Shown piece after piece: positions 8,401 through 15,192 of a stretch of 21,757 nt of DNA; the stretch's first letter is position 1, and every line of letters starts with the position of its first letter. Location of the stretch: the NCBI RefSeq assembly GCF_002014985.1, contig NZ_MUXU01000078.1, forward strand, positions 1 through 21,757. Reading direction: 5' to 3'. Under the pieces are notes generated by a model. It was not told the DNA's origin. It searched no databases and worked only from the letters and a program-made list of their open reading frames with translations. The position numbers and the translations under genes are program-made. This DNA is from Moraxella caviae (lineage in GTDB: Bacteria > Pseudomonadota > Gammaproteobacteria > Pseudomonadales > Moraxellaceae).

Positions 8401-10162
8401 GGCTTTTGGCATAAGCAATACCACTGCTGACTGCTGATGCGGTTGCCATACGCCAGCCATTGACCGTAGCGACGCTTGTGCTAATAGCAGTGGACAACAC
8501 CGCCTTGGCGTTTGATAAGGTCAATGTGCTGCGTGTCCATGCCAATACGCCAGTGGTGGTTTTATGGGTCATTGCCCAAAATTCCAGCCCTGTCCATACT
8601 GCCGCACCTGTTACTGAGCTTAGGGCGGATGTTACTGAGCTTAGGGCGGATTTGGCGGCGGTTAGCTGCACGGTTGCAGCGGTTAAGGTTTTTTGACTGT
8701 AGGCATCGGCAATATTTTGAGCAGTACTGGTTGCTAAGGCACTAGCCTTACCCACCAATGCTCCTGTCAGGCTAGATACGCCCAATTTGGCGGCAAGCAT
8801 ACTGGCAGCGTATTGTCCGCCAAAGACAACTGCCGCCCCTGCACCGATGGTTACAATGGATTGTAGATTTGTACCAATGGCCAAAATCGCCTGCGAGATG
8901 GCACTGCTGATACCCGATGTGCCATTCATAAACTCGCCAACCATCATATCCCATTCGTTTTTTAGCACTTGGCGAGATTGGGCAATGGTAAATGGCATTT
9001 TGCCAAATTTTTCAGCGAGTTCATCGGTGGCATTAGCCACAGCGTCATACAGCACACTTGCCGTGATTTTGCCTTTGGACGCCATTTCTTTTAGCTCGCC
9101 AGTGGTTACTTTTAGATGGCTTGCTAGTAGCGACATGATTTCAGGGGCTTGCTCAGATACCGAGTTAAACTCATCACCACGCAATGCACCGCTTGCTAAT
9201 GCTTGCCCCAGTTGAACAATGGCAGCTGCTTGACCTTCGGCACTACCACCACCCACTGCCATAGCACGGGTTAGGTTGCTGGTAAATTGAACAATTTCAA
9301 CCTGTGATTTGCCAAGCTGGCTTAATGCTCGTGTATTTGCCGTGTATAGCTCACCCACCGCAGATAAAGCGGTGCCGTTGGCATTGGCAATCTCACGCAC
9401 CGCTTGCATGGCGGCAGCGTGTTCTTCGCTGGATTTTGTTGCAACACGGATTTGGCTTGATAAGGTCTGCATGGCGTCAGATGTCGCCAGTACCGAGTGC
9501 AAGGCATTAAACGCCATAAAGCCTGCCATCGCAGATTTTAAGGTGCTGTAGGCTTTTTCTAGTACATGGGTCTCTTTGCTAGCCTTTTTGTTACTATCTG
9601 CCAGTGCCTCAGTAGCGCCTTTGACTTTAGGCAGTGTGCCTACAATGCCATCAAGTTCTTTTTTTGTCTTACTGACATCTTTGGCAAAGCCTGCAAAACC
9701 TGCCTGCTTTAATGATGAATTAAGTTTTTGTACTGCCGAGGCTGCCTTGTGGCTATTTTGTACAAATAATCCTAAACTTTGCGCTGCTTTGTCGATGGAC
9801 TTTCCAAAACCATCAGCATACTTATTGCCATCTTTTAATGCCGTGCTAAGCGTTTTGGTTAAATTGCCTTTGCTGTGCTTGCCAAGTCGCTCCATGGCAG
9901 AAGACAACGCATTAACAGCGTTTTTGGTGCTGTTTAGATTTTTGCCATCAACCGCCTTTAATGACGCATGAAATGCCTTGGCTTTTTTGGTGGCATCACT
10001 AAGCATTTTTGGCAAATCTTTTGTCTTGTTTAAAGCACCCAATCCATCAGCTGCTGACTTTGCCGATTTACTAATGCCACCAAGCTCGGCTTTTAGACTT
10101 TTGATTTGTTGCTCGGCATTTTTTGTATCAATGACAATACTAAGCCGTGATACCTGTTCCAT
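5492..10162 (-). CDS. Tail tape measure protein with lytic transglycosylase domain
   Basis: 1556 aa; its length sets tail length. Residues 1-200 are Lys/Ala-rich coiled coil. Residues about 221-410 match the lambda-type tape measure core (SALGELYTANTRAL-like stretch, SGALRGDEFNSVSEQAPEIM). An Ala/Ser/Thr-rich region follows to about 660, then a hydrophobic segment near 662-684. A Gly/Lys linker (about 900-930) leads to a transglycosylase/lysozyme-like domain (about 931-1085) with putative catalytic Glu964 in SFETGG and ATGLIQF. An EF-hand-type loop DANKDGYIAKGE spans 1059-1070. Long coiled coils fill 1100-1350. The C-terminus (about 1455-1475, AHDGIMSVPKSGTWNLEKGE) is the conserved tape measure tail-end motif. 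The enzyme domain probably cuts peptidoglycan during DNA entry. The start at 10162 follows AGGTG. Two in-frame tandem duplications lie inside the gene (21 bp at 8610-8651, 30 bp at 7373-7432). Confidence 0.95.
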   Translation of the reverse strand: MEQVSRLSIVIDTKNAEQQIKSLKAELGGISKSAKSAADGLGALNKTKDLPKMLSDATKKAKAFHASLKAVDGKNLNSTKNAVNALSSAMERLGKHSKGNLTKTLSTALKDGNKYADGFGKSIDKAAQSLGLFVQNSHKAASAVQKLNSSLKQAGFAGFAKDVSKTKKELDGIVGTLPKVKGATEALADSNKKASKETHVLEKAYSTLKSAMAGFMAFNALHSVLATSDAMQTLSSQIRVATKSSEEHAAAMQAVREIANANGTALSAVGELYTANTRALSQLGKSQVEIVQFTSNLTRAMAVGGGSAEGQAAAIVQLGQALASGALRGDEFNSVSEQAPEIMSLLASHLKVTTGELKEMASKGKITASVLYDAVANATDELAEKFGKMPFTIAQSRQVLKNEWDMMVGEFMNGTSGISSAISQAILAIGTNLQSIVTIGAGAAVVFGGQYAASMLAAKLGVSSLTGALVGKASALATSTAQNIADAYSQKTLTAATVQLTAAKSALSSVTSALSSVTGAAVWTGLEFWAMTHKTTTGVLAWTRSTLTLSNAKAVLSTAISTSVATVNGWRMATASAVSSGIAYAKSLTTVSGAKQAMATAGTLAVRGIMATASAMKTASVASVTYTARLVTANATKRAMVGTATLLGRGITTLGGAFKSVGAIIMAHPLMMIGGIIATIAVRTMGLEKAMESLSDAFGVAAELLGQLVDWGIKGFDSLWGAAGDFLSSFGIGSKDTCGSASSYFGEMFAGTKGGFVGVMQVAASVLDRMIGAVYGFTDYAITGFVNFGTRVKNVFVDIAQTIEGFFNGLINGAISQLNGVIGTINAGRALLGWDPINTISEVNVTAGLTKGQIINNQYVNNYNGNFLRNKMDGAIEINETKKEQQAKLNNQGGGGSVGSGSNDKDGKGGKKDGKGGKGGKKDGKGGKGGSKSLLKAEVAKAILWGANELGIDPNHLASVISFETGGTFSTNARNPGSSATGLIQFMEDADGKKDDKYYGMTRDQFGALSHMEQMKYVVQFFRAKGLKAGASIGDVYDAVTGYGYRAGTKAYNQNKVWDANKDGYIAKGESVKSGAFKAHMKNFFPNGGNMQDLGEAMTEQAKLAIEQARKEREQAAVRLGIVQSFYSERAKLDDEYLAKHEAITNAGFGEMTQHYLDLAKEEYQTKLGLWELEQDRKMQAATEWQQSEEERIRANAELERRAVMLTAEMSQELRTASIEKINHAEMMALEQVARAYQAELENLTQDSRSELENLLLSYERKRDEINSRTDLSSTQKLEMIEAVNANQNQSVFKLQEDKRNQVSGLWHEIMGTSELNQIDVQMRNRKEIIDEALKNEVISWQEHQTMMQAINEQAGRARNNMVLDQMGEMAGNMTSIMGNIVGENSKAYRAMFAMEKGFAIAKAIIAMNNAIANGGMSLPFPANLGAMATIASNMAGIVANIRAVQMPIGQAHDGIMSVPKSGTWNLEKGERVLPRHTAKALDAKLDSMGSGGGRAVNVTVHNYSGEPTKVETDANGDIRLIVGEELNKQLPQHVNNPNSEFNRSLKNNYQLQRRL
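7373..7432 (-). repeat. Perfect 30-bp tandem duplication in tape measure linker
   Basis: Two identical 30-bp copies (7373-7402 and 7403-7432) encode ten-residue Gly/Lys/Asp units in the linker just before the transglycosylase domain, at about residues 911-930. Imperfect units continue to about 7450. The linker is positively charged and glycine-rich, and should be flexible. Such repeats can gain or lose units by slippage without breaking the frame. Confidence 0.9.
8610..8651 (-). repeat. Perfect 21-bp tandem duplication in tape measure
   Basis: Copies at 8610-8630 and 8631-8651 are identical and duplicate seven residues (SALSSVT twice) in the Ser/Ala-rich part of the tape measure, near residues 504-518. 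The duplication is in frame. Two heptads added to a helical tape measure would lengthen the tail only slightly. Confidence 0.9.
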
Positions 10163-10217
10163 AATTCACCTGAAATTAAAAAACGCTTGATAAACCCATA
10201 TTCTTTGCGCAAAACTC

Positions 10218-10319
10218 TTAATAGAAAAACCCAATAACACCAACCAACACCGATATTGATAAAATCAACCATGCGATGGCTTGTAATAATCCTGCACGGT
10301 CTGCGCCTTTTTCGCTCAT
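10218..10319 (-). CDS. Membrane microprotein (33 aa), unknown function
   Basis: The frame is open further upstream to 10421, but that extension would encode the terminator hairpin. The ATG at 10319 has an excellent GGGAGG ribosome site 4 nt upstream, giving MSEKGADRAGLLQAIAWLIL plus 13 more residues. The protein has a charged N-terminus of eight residues and one hydrophobic helix (about residues 10-32, ending GVIGFFY). It lies between the chaperone pair and the tape measure, behind a terminator and a possible promoter, so it may be expressed separately from the tail genes. An alternative ATG at 10370 (50 aa) has a weaker AAGG site. I do not recognise a family. Holin-like or superinfection-exclusion roles are possible but unsupported. 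Confidence 0.6.
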   Translation of the reverse strand: MSEKGADRAGLLQAIAWLILSISVLVGVIGFFY

Positions 10320-10362
10320 CTTTCCTCCCACTTTTGTTTTTGTGGTAAATCTGATATAATTT

Positions 10363-10390
10363 TTCATAAGTTTTAACCTTTCTGCGTCAA
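10363..10390 (-). promoter_or_regulatory. Possible sigma70 promoter for the microprotein gene
   Basis: On the minus strand TTGACG (10390-10385, five of six -35 matches), a 16-nt spacer and TATGAA (10368-10363, four of six -10 matches) lie just after the terminator at 10402-10434 and about 45 nt ahead of the ATG at 10319. The placement is sensible, but the -10 is weak and no start site is known. Confidence 0.35.
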
Positions 10391-10401
10391 GGGTTAAATC
10401 A

Positions 10402-10434
10402 AAAAACCCAGCCGTCCCCACGGTTGGGTTTTTG
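10402..10434 (-). terminator. Intrinsic terminator after tail chaperone GT
   Basis: A long stem with arms AAAAACCCAGCCGT (plus strand from 10402) and ACGGTTGGGTTTTT (to 10433), containing one G-T pair and a CCCC-type loop, begins two bases after the GT stop at 10436. On the minus strand the stem ends in a T run. It reads as a terminator in either direction. It separates the head/tube part of the late operon from the tape measure part. Confidence 0.85.
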
Positions 10435-10435
10435 C

Positions 10436-10750
10436 TTATCTACGATTTTGTTCAAGCCACAGATTATCAAGTGCAAATATCACGCTGTCTATCACCGTAC
10501 GGCTTAAATAAACAGGGTGTGCAAACAGCACATCGCTGATGTCTTTAACCGTCAATGGTAGTGCCACAGCACCCATACCGCCCACATAGCGCCTACTGCG
10601 AGCTGCTAGGTAAAAGATGTTTAACAGAGCATTGATAATATAATCTGTTGGCGGCTCATCAGGAACATCTAGCCCCAGATGAGCATAAACATCACGCCGA
10701 AAATCGCTTAGGTTTTGGTGTTCTTTTTCCCAGTTGTAGCGGTCGATGGC
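10436..10750 (-). CDS. Tail assembly chaperone GT extension (T part, made by -1 frameshift)
   Basis: This frame has no start of its own. It continues the 160-aa chaperone reading after a -1 slip, with the first shifted codon (GCC) at 10750 and stop TAA at 10438-10436. The T part begins AIDRYNWEKEHQNLSDFRRD and ends WLEQNR-R, 104 residues. The joined protein would be 147 + 104 = 251 aa. In lambda the G and GT proteins coat the tape measure and recruit tube subunits, and are absent from the virion. The position between tube protein and tape measure is the same here. Gene finders usually miss this frame or call it as a separate hypothetical protein. Confidence 0.88.
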   Translation of the reverse strand, partial: AIDRYNWEKEHQNLSDFRRDVYAHLGLDVPDEPPTDYIINALLNIFYLAARSRRYVGGMGAVALPLTVKDISDVLFAHPVYLSRTVIDSVIFALDNLWLEQNRR

Positions 10751-11190
10751 TTTTTTTTGATATTCTCAAGCTCTGCTGCACTATCTTGTGCCACCTTGGT
10801 AGCACACTCAATACACCATTCCACAAAAGCGAACGGGTCGCCCACTTGCTTTGATAGCAATAAGAAATTATCAGGTGTTGGCTCAACCTTATTGCCATCT
10901 TCATCACTCACATCAAAATCAACAAACAAGAACCGCCCAATGGCTTGTAGCGCCATTGTGTTTGGGTTGTTTTGCTCATCGTCAATATCATCAAAGAAAG
11001 CATCGTCATATTTTCTTTGCTCAAGTTTTTCACGCTCTAAAATGTGCTTAGCGTCCAACATGGCGGACGCTCGCATAAATTTGGGATTAAACAGCGATCG
11101 AAAAGTAATTTTAAATCCCAAAGCGTGGGTAAATTCGCCCACATTGTCAGTGTTTAATTCAGCAGTCTGCTTTTTTAGAATAAATGCCAT
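10708..11190 (-). CDS. Tail assembly chaperone G (short form)
   Basis: 160 aa, ATG at 11190 after TAGGAG, 10 nt below the tail tube stop. The protein begins MAFILKKQTAELNTDNVGEF, typical of tail-assembly chaperones which follow the tube gene. An acidic mid region (FFDDIDDEQNN, about residues 65-76) and a Lys/Thr-rich end (KKNTKT) are seen. Residues after codon 147 exist only in the unshifted product. The slippery site A_AAA_AAG (10756-10750) lies 14 codons before the stop, so most ribosomes should make this form and a minority the GT form. Confidence 0.85.
   Translation of the reverse strand: MAFILKKQTAELNTDNVGEFTHALGFKITFRSLFNPKFMRASAMLDAKHILEREKLEQRKYDDAFFDDIDDEQNNPNTMALQAIGRFLFVDFDVSDEDGNKVEPTPDNFLLLSKQVGDPFAFVEWCIECATKVAQDSAAELENIKKKPSTATTGKKNTKT
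10750..10756 (-). promoter_or_regulatory. Programmed -1 frameshift site (A_AAA_AAG)
   Basis: In the zero frame the codons are ATC AAA AAA AAG CCA. The last seven bases form the classic X_XXY_YYZ heptamer A_AAA_AAG, one of the most efficient -1 slippery sequences in bacteria. A -1 slip opens a 104-codon frame ending at 10436. Location at the end of a G-type chaperone gene fits the widely conserved G/GT system. Confidence 0.88.
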
Positions 11191-11199
11191 GATTAGCTC

Positions 11200-12126
11200 C
11201 TATGCCAAAGTTCGTGTTAAAGTTGGTGCATCGCTTTTATCGTCTGCGATGACAGTGTAATTGACGTCTGCCGACAAAATATCAGTTGCACCGCCACTTG
11301 GTAAATCACCGCTGACTTGTGCTTTTGGGATATTTAGTACATAGCTTGAGCCATCGGGTGTGTTAATGGTCGCTTCAATTTGAACGGTTTCACCTGTCAA
11401 GGCTTTGTTTAAAATCTCTTGGGTTTTGGCACTATAAGCCAACGTCAGACTGCCGCTCATCTCTGCCATCATCTCAAGCAGCTTTGAGCCGTACAGTCCA
11501 GCACCTAGACAGGCTTGTTTTTCAATATTGTTGTTCAATTCAAATTTAAAGCCAGTAACACAGCCCACGCCCTGCATGGTTGAGCCATTGATTTTAATAT
11601 CACCTACGGTTAGGCTAGACGCTTTTTGGGAAATGTCTGCGGTTTTTGTACCTGTGGCATAAGCAGCCGACCCTTGTTCATAACCTGCACCCATAAAGCC
11701 AAAGCTAACACCGATAAATCCTGTTTCTGGAATATCAATGCTAAGCGTATTAACACGCATTCCCTTAAATAGATGGTGCTGCGGCGGATTGGTATCGGTA
11801 TAAGCCTTTTCAATGGCGAATGCTCGTACCTCATCACCGCCCAATCGTAGTACATTATTATCCCAAGTACTGTGTGCTGCCGCTTCTAACAGCGCATCAT
11901 ACGCCCCTTTGGCAAACTCTACCTCTACATCACCTTCGGCGGTTGCTGATGTTGGCATGCCTGCTGATTTTAGGCGACTGTCGTTGATGGTTTCGCTGTC
12001 TGTTAACTCCACCGAATGATTTAAGCTGTCAGACTTGCGTGGTAAAGTCTGCCAGCCTGATTGTGGCTTAATATTGACATCAGTTTGTGGTGCAATGGAT
12101 AAAACTACCTTATTGCCTCTACTCAT
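11200..12126 (-). CDS. Tail tube (major tail) protein
   Basis: 308 aa, ATG at 12126 with GAGGAG seven bases ahead. The opening MSRGNKVVLSIAPQTDVNIK, a beta-rich body with repeated SxxV and GxxxG strands, and placement just before the G/GT chaperones identify the protein forming the hexameric tube rings. The middle region (about 40-100) contains SVELTDSETINDSRLKSAGM, a stretch common in tail tube proteins of this class. The C-terminal third (about 200-300, from GSLTLAYSAKTQEILNKAL) may be a surface-exposed Ig-like or tube extension domain. No transmembrane segment or signal peptide. Confidence 0.85.
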   Translation of the reverse strand: MSRGNKVVLSIAPQTDVNIKPQSGWQTLPRKSDSLNHSVELTDSETINDSRLKSAGMPTSATAEGDVEVEFAKGAYDALLEAAAHSTWDNNVLRLGGDEVRAFAIEKAYTDTNPPQHHLFKGMRVNTLSIDIPETGFIGVSFGFMGAGYEQGSAAYATGTKTADISQKASSLTVGDIKINGSTMQGVGCVTGFKFELNNNIEKQACLGAGLYGSKLLEMMAEMSGSLTLAYSAKTQEILNKALTGETVQIEATINTPDGSSYVLNIPKAQVSGDLPSGGATDILSADVNYTVIADDKSDAPTLTRTLA

Positions 12127-12146
12127 TTTAAAAACTCCTCAAAAAA

Positions 12147-12572
12147 CTAATTATGTTCGTCGTATTCAAATGGCACATACACGGTGCTGATAAAATGGGT
12201 TTGAGCCCTGCCTGTAAAATGGGTTTGAGCCCTGCCTGCATCTACGGTATGGCTTGCACCACACCACAAATCGTCGGCTTGATAAAAGTCAAACCACGCT
12301 TCTAAAGCATCGGTCAGCTCACTAATGCCTGCTGTACCTTGCCCTAAATGCCCATACACATCAATAACAATCGTGCCATATCGCCTTGTGCAGGGATTTT
12401 GATTGATGCTAACCACTTTACGAGACACAAACTCTACTCGAATGGCCGCCCAAAACCCTTGACCATGGGCTGCAATTTCTTTGGTGTTGGCATAATATTT
12501 ACGAGCATTATCCAAGCCATCAAATGCCAAAAACCGTGTCTCAACAAGCTGTCTGACTGTATTTTTACTCAT
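12147..12572 (-). CDS. Tail terminator / tail completion protein
   Basis: 141 aa, immediately after the gp10-like gene (stop 12575, start ATG 12572) and before the tube gene, where the tail terminator (lambda U-like) is encoded. The central part (VVSINQNPCTRRYGTIVIDV, then ELTDALEAWFDFYQ) fits the alpha/beta fold of tail terminators such as DUF4128-type proteins. The region near residues 110-128 carries an in-frame 8-residue tandem duplication (GRAQTHF-T/GRAQTHF-I) absent from what the family would need, so this protein probably tolerates a loop expansion. The assignment is by synteny and size. Confidence 0.65.
   Translation of the reverse strand: MSKNTVRQLVETRFLAFDGLDNARKYYANTKEIAAHGQGFWAAIRVEFVSRKVVSINQNPCTRRYGTIVIDVYGHLGQGTAGISELTDALEAWFDFYQADDLWCGASHTVDAGRAQTHFTGRAQTHFISTVYVPFEYDEHN
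12191..12238 (-). repeat. Perfect 24-bp tandem duplication in tail terminator gene
   Basis: Two identical 24-bp units (12191-12214 and 12215-12238) add eight residues in frame to the protein at 12147-12572. No base differs between the copies, which points to a recent slippage or unequal-exchange event. Confidence 0.92.
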
Positions 12573-12574
12573 AA

Positions 12575-12949
12575 TTACCGCCGATACATTGCCGAAATCG
12601 CCACAAATACAGGGTGATAGACCCCGTTTGGTGATTGGCTACTTCGTCCCAATTCCAAATATTTACCATAATGTGTGGTGTTGGTGATATAGATGGTTGC
12701 AGGGCTAGATAGGCTGTTAATCGTATTTAGTCCCTGTGCCATGGCAGCTGACCTACCCAATCGCTTATGCACATCAAAGCCATCATCAGCTTGGTTAATG
12801 CTGACATTGGTATTGCTGACAAAACGGCTGGTGTCCACTGGGGATTTTTGTACAATCGCTGTCAGCATATCTGTGCCAATATTCTTTACTCTTTGGGTAA
12901 CATCTGCTGCCACCACATCAGCAAATAGTACTGGGTCTTTATCCCACAT
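12575..12949 (-). CDS. HK97 gp10-like neck/tail-completion protein
   Basis: 124 aa when started at ATG 12949, which has an AGGGGG ribosome site 4 nt ahead and overlaps the upstream stop by 11 nt. The longer start at 12988 (137 aa) has a weak site and a 50-nt overlap. The protein shows the HK97-gp10 pattern: N-terminal helix (VAADVTQRVKNIGTDMLTAI), then KSPVDTSRFVSNTNVSI, and a C-terminal TTHYGKYLELGRSSQSPNGV segment. This family works at the head-tail joint. It fits its place between the head-closure candidate and the tail terminator. Confidence 0.82.
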   Translation of the reverse strand: MWDKDPVLFADVVAADVTQRVKNIGTDMLTAIVQKSPVDTSRFVSNTNVSINQADDGFDVHKRLGRSAAMAQGLNTINSLSSPATIYITNTTHYGKYLELGRSSQSPNGVYHPVFVAISAMYRR

Positions 12950-13322
12950 CAAGCCCCCTAAGTGCGATGGTATAGACAGTTTCGGCATTATCCGTTTTAA
13001 CGGATAAAACTTTAAATGCCTTTAGCTTACCAAGCAGTGTTGCGTGAATGACATCATCAATCTTTGGTGTATCGCTAATTTCCTTTACCAAGCAAATCAG
13101 CTTAACATCGTTAATATCCATGCCATCCATCAACTCATCTTGGGTAAAACTGCCAAAACTCCCACGCCCTTGGTAAGTGGTTTTGGTGCTATCATAACCA
13201 CCCGTAACAGGATTGTAATCGCCTGTTGCCGTCACTGCCTCACCAATAAAATCTTTGATGGCGTCTTTTAAAACACCATCAAAGGCTTTGGCAATATTTT
13301 GGTTAATCAATGCCTTTATCAT
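12939..13322 (-). CDS. Head-closure / neck protein candidate
   Basis: 127 aa from ATG 13322, which forms an ATGA overlap with the preceding stop; a GTG at 13331 lies in frame but sits one base from the GGAG site. The N-terminal helix (KALINQNIAKAFDGVLKDAI) and a beta-rich remainder (TYQGRGSFGSFTQDELMDGM, then VYTIALRGLDVG) look like small neck proteins such as lambda FII or SPP1 gp16 type stoppers. I do not recognise a specific family; size and position between the DUF4054 adaptor and the gp10-like protein support the role. Confidence 0.6.
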   Translation of the reverse strand: MIKALINQNIAKAFDGVLKDAIKDFIGEAVTATGDYNPVTGGYDSTKTTYQGRGSFGSFTQDELMDGMDINDVKLICLVKEISDTPKIDDVIHATLLGKLKAFKVLSVKTDNAETVYTIALRGLDVG

Positions 13323-13654
13323 ACGACGCACACTCCTACACCCCTTGGCTTACTCTGCACCATCGCCCAAAACAGCTTGCCATATTGGCTTTGGGCGAAC
13401 CAATCAGCCAGCCCATCACCACTGGTATTTTGGTAAAACTCTACCTCCAGCACATCGGCTTTGGTGCGTTTTACCTGTGGTTCAGGGACAGTGTCTTGAG
13501 TGCTGAGCAAATGTGCCGCCAAAAGCATGACTGCAAGTGGCTTTTGGGCGGTGCTGATTTGATAAGAGGTAATCAGAAGGCTTGCGTCATCAAGCGCCAT
13601 TTGCACCCCTGCATGGTCGGCAAACTCTGGATAACGCTGGATAAATGTGTTCAT
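13319..13654 (-). CDS. DUF4054 head-tail adaptor
   Basis: 111 aa, ATG at 13654 overlapping the preceding stop by four bases (ATGA). The opening MNTFIQRYPEFADHAGVQMA and the helical run QKPLAVMLLAAHLLSTQ are characteristic of DUF4054 proteins, which are gp6/gp15-like adaptors that bind beneath the portal. The C-terminal part (SGDGLADWFAQSQYGKLFWA) is the usual family end. Tight coupling to neighbours on both sides indicates stoichiometric expression within the connector set. Confidence 0.82.
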   Translation of the reverse strand: MNTFIQRYPEFADHAGVQMALDDASLLITSYQISTAQKPLAVMLLAAHLLSTQDTVPEPQVKRTKADVLEVEFYQNTSGDGLADWFAQSQYGKLFWAMVQSKPRGVGVCVV

Positions 13655-13830
13655 TCTGACCCTTGTTTTTTAGGCTTGGTGTCGCTAAGTTTTAGCAGTC
13701 CCACCTCAAGCCAAGCCCTTAGTACATGATGCTCTTTATCAAAAGCATCAACTTCAAGGCTTTGCCCAGAAAAAATGGTCTCACCTGTTGGCAAGACCAG
13801 TGTTTTTTGTGATTGATTGATAACTTTCAT
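13651..13830 (-). CDS. Small beta-rich head protein of unknown function
   Basis: 59 aa from ATG at 13830, just after the capsid stop (13832) and using the GGGG stretch that ends the capsid gene as a ribosome site. The frame is open upstream to 13908, but that part overlaps the capsid gene and looks like its shadow. MKVINQSQKTLVLPTGETIF and later LRAWLEVGLLKLS suggest short strands plus one helix; the end is lysine-rich. Small genes here often encode minor head or connector parts. No family recognised. Confidence 0.65.
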   Translation of the reverse strand: MKVINQSQKTLVLPTGETIFSGQSLEVDAFDKEHHVLRAWLEVGLLKLSDTKPKKQGSE

Positions 13831-13831
13831 C

Positions 13832-14767
13832 TTACACCCCGTCCATATAGCGAATGGCGTTTGGCTGGCGAATGTCTGTACCACCCAAGCGGAACATACT
13901 GCCCACACTAAAGTTCATCAAGCCTGTACGATGCACTGGTAAGAAGGTCTGTGCCATTGGAATGTGCAGTTTTAGCACAGATGGGTCTTTGGTGTAAGCG
14001 ATTGCACGGGTTAGACTGCCTGCACCTGCTGTTTTTAAATGCCCAATAGCACGAATATCCAGTGGTTTACCAGTCTGTGCTGTGTAGGCATTGTAATTTT
14101 TCACATACTCAAGCAGCGTCAAGCCTGTGTTATTTGCCAATGGGCGAGATGCCAAGATTTCAAATGCTTTTGGCGGCAATAGCAATGTGTCCGCCATCAA
14201 AGTGTAATGCGTATCTTCGGCAGTGGCACTTAGCATGGCGTTAATATCTGACAAAACCTCCTCTTGGGTGGCTGTTTGCCATGATTTGGTAGCCGATAGT
14301 GTTGTCACACCATCATGGGTTACTAAGCCCTGCAAGCCCTTTGTTTTATCGCCCACCATTGCCACACGCTCCACAAAGCGTTCATAAGCGCGACGAGCCA
14401 CAACGGCTTTTTCAGCGGTAAGATTGCGACCAAATGCCATTGCCTGTTGCACTTCGGCATAGCCATAAGTATAGCCCACACCTGCCTCATGAATTGGCTT
14501 TTGTGATGCGCCAAATTTCAATTCAACCGTCTGCATATCATCAGCATTGGCGTTAATCCACCCTGCCTCGCCAAGTTCTTCCGAGGTTAGGCTTGTGATG
14601 GTCTGTGTCCAAGCAGGTGCTGACTGATCGACTGGGATAAGTTTGTGATAGACGATTTCAGGGAATTTGGTCTCATAAGCTGTTTTTTCCACATGCGTTT
14701 TTTGTGAAGCAACAAAATTAAGCATGGAATTTAGCTGGTTGTCATTAAATTGTGGCATATATTGCAC
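13832..14767 (-). CDS. Major capsid protein (DUF2184-like)
   Basis: 311 aa, ATG at 14767 with TAGGAG seven to eight bases ahead. The start MQYMPQFNDNQLNSMLNFVA, the segment AYETKFPEIVYHKLIPVDQS and the conserved VELKFGASQKPIHEAGVGYTY-type stretch (about residues 75-100) fit the DUF2184 family of HK97-fold capsid proteins that accompany DUF2213 proteases and DUF1073 portals. It lies directly after the decoration protein gene, as in related phages. About 300 residues without a long N-terminal delta domain is normal for this class, where scaffold function sits in the DUF2213 protein. Confidence 0.85.
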   Translation of the reverse strand: MQYMPQFNDNQLNSMLNFVASQKTHVEKTAYETKFPEIVYHKLIPVDQSAPAWTQTITSLTSEELGEAGWINANADDMQTVELKFGASQKPIHEAGVGYTYGYAEVQQAMAFGRNLTAEKAVVARRAYERFVERVAMVGDKTKGLQGLVTHDGVTTLSATKSWQTATQEEVLSDINAMLSATAEDTHYTLMADTLLLPPKAFEILASRPLANNTGLTLLEYVKNYNAYTAQTGKPLDIRAIGHLKTAGAGSLTRAIAYTKDPSVLKLHIPMAQTFLPVHRTGLMNFSVGSMFRLGGTDIRQPNAIRYMDGV

Positions 14768-14769
14768 TC

Positions 14770-15192
14770 CTAATTGATGCGCACTTGAGCAAGCGAGCCT
14801 GCTTTTGCACTGGTTTCATATCGGGCATTGGCAAACTTCGCCCCTGCTTTGTTAAATTTACCCGTCGCCAAATCAACGGCGACATCATCACCTGCGGCCA
14901 CATCTTCGGTAACAGACACCCAAATCACACCACGAATGAGCACACGAGCATCTTCATGCTGTGAAAACTGGTTATCTACTCGTGATGACAAATCTAAGGC
15001 GGTGATACCCACAAATTTAGTATCACCAGCTTTTACCATGCGAATGCCCTTGTCATTTTCGCCTTGTGCCACCGCCAAGCCAAAAGCAATGCCATTGTCA
15101 CTTTCAACAGTGCGACTGATGACATCTTTATTTTCTGTTGTGGCAATAGAGCCTGCCACGCCCACATCAGGCTGTTGTTTAAAAAAAGTCAT
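14770..15192 (-). CDS. Head decoration / structural cement protein
   Basis: 140 aa; its ATG at 15192 shares a base with the upstream TAA (TAATG) and has a GGGAGGG ribosome site inside the preceding gene. It is Gly/Ala/Val-rich and beta-rich, with no membrane segment (GSIATTENKDVISRTVESDN, then GDDVAVDLATGKFNKAG). This resembles gp24/cement-type proteins that coat capsids and often lie between protease and major capsid genes. The GDDVAVDxATG motif is common in such proteins. Confidence 0.78.
   Translation of the reverse strand: MTFFKQQPDVGVAGSIATTENKDVISRTVESDNGIAFGLAVAQGENDKGIRMVKAGDTKFVGITALDLSSRVDNQFSQHEDARVLIRGVIWVSVTEDVAAGDDVAVDLATGKFNKAGAKFANARYETSAKAGSLAQVRIN

Noticed and set aside
10320..10421. 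N-terminal extension of the 33-aa microprotein to 67 aa
   Set aside because: The extension would translate the terminator hairpin and lacks a ribosome site, while the ATG at 10319 has a strong one.
12950..12988. Longer start for the gp10-like protein
   Set aside because: It creates a 50-nt overlap and has no good ribosome site, whereas ATG 12949 has AGGGGG.
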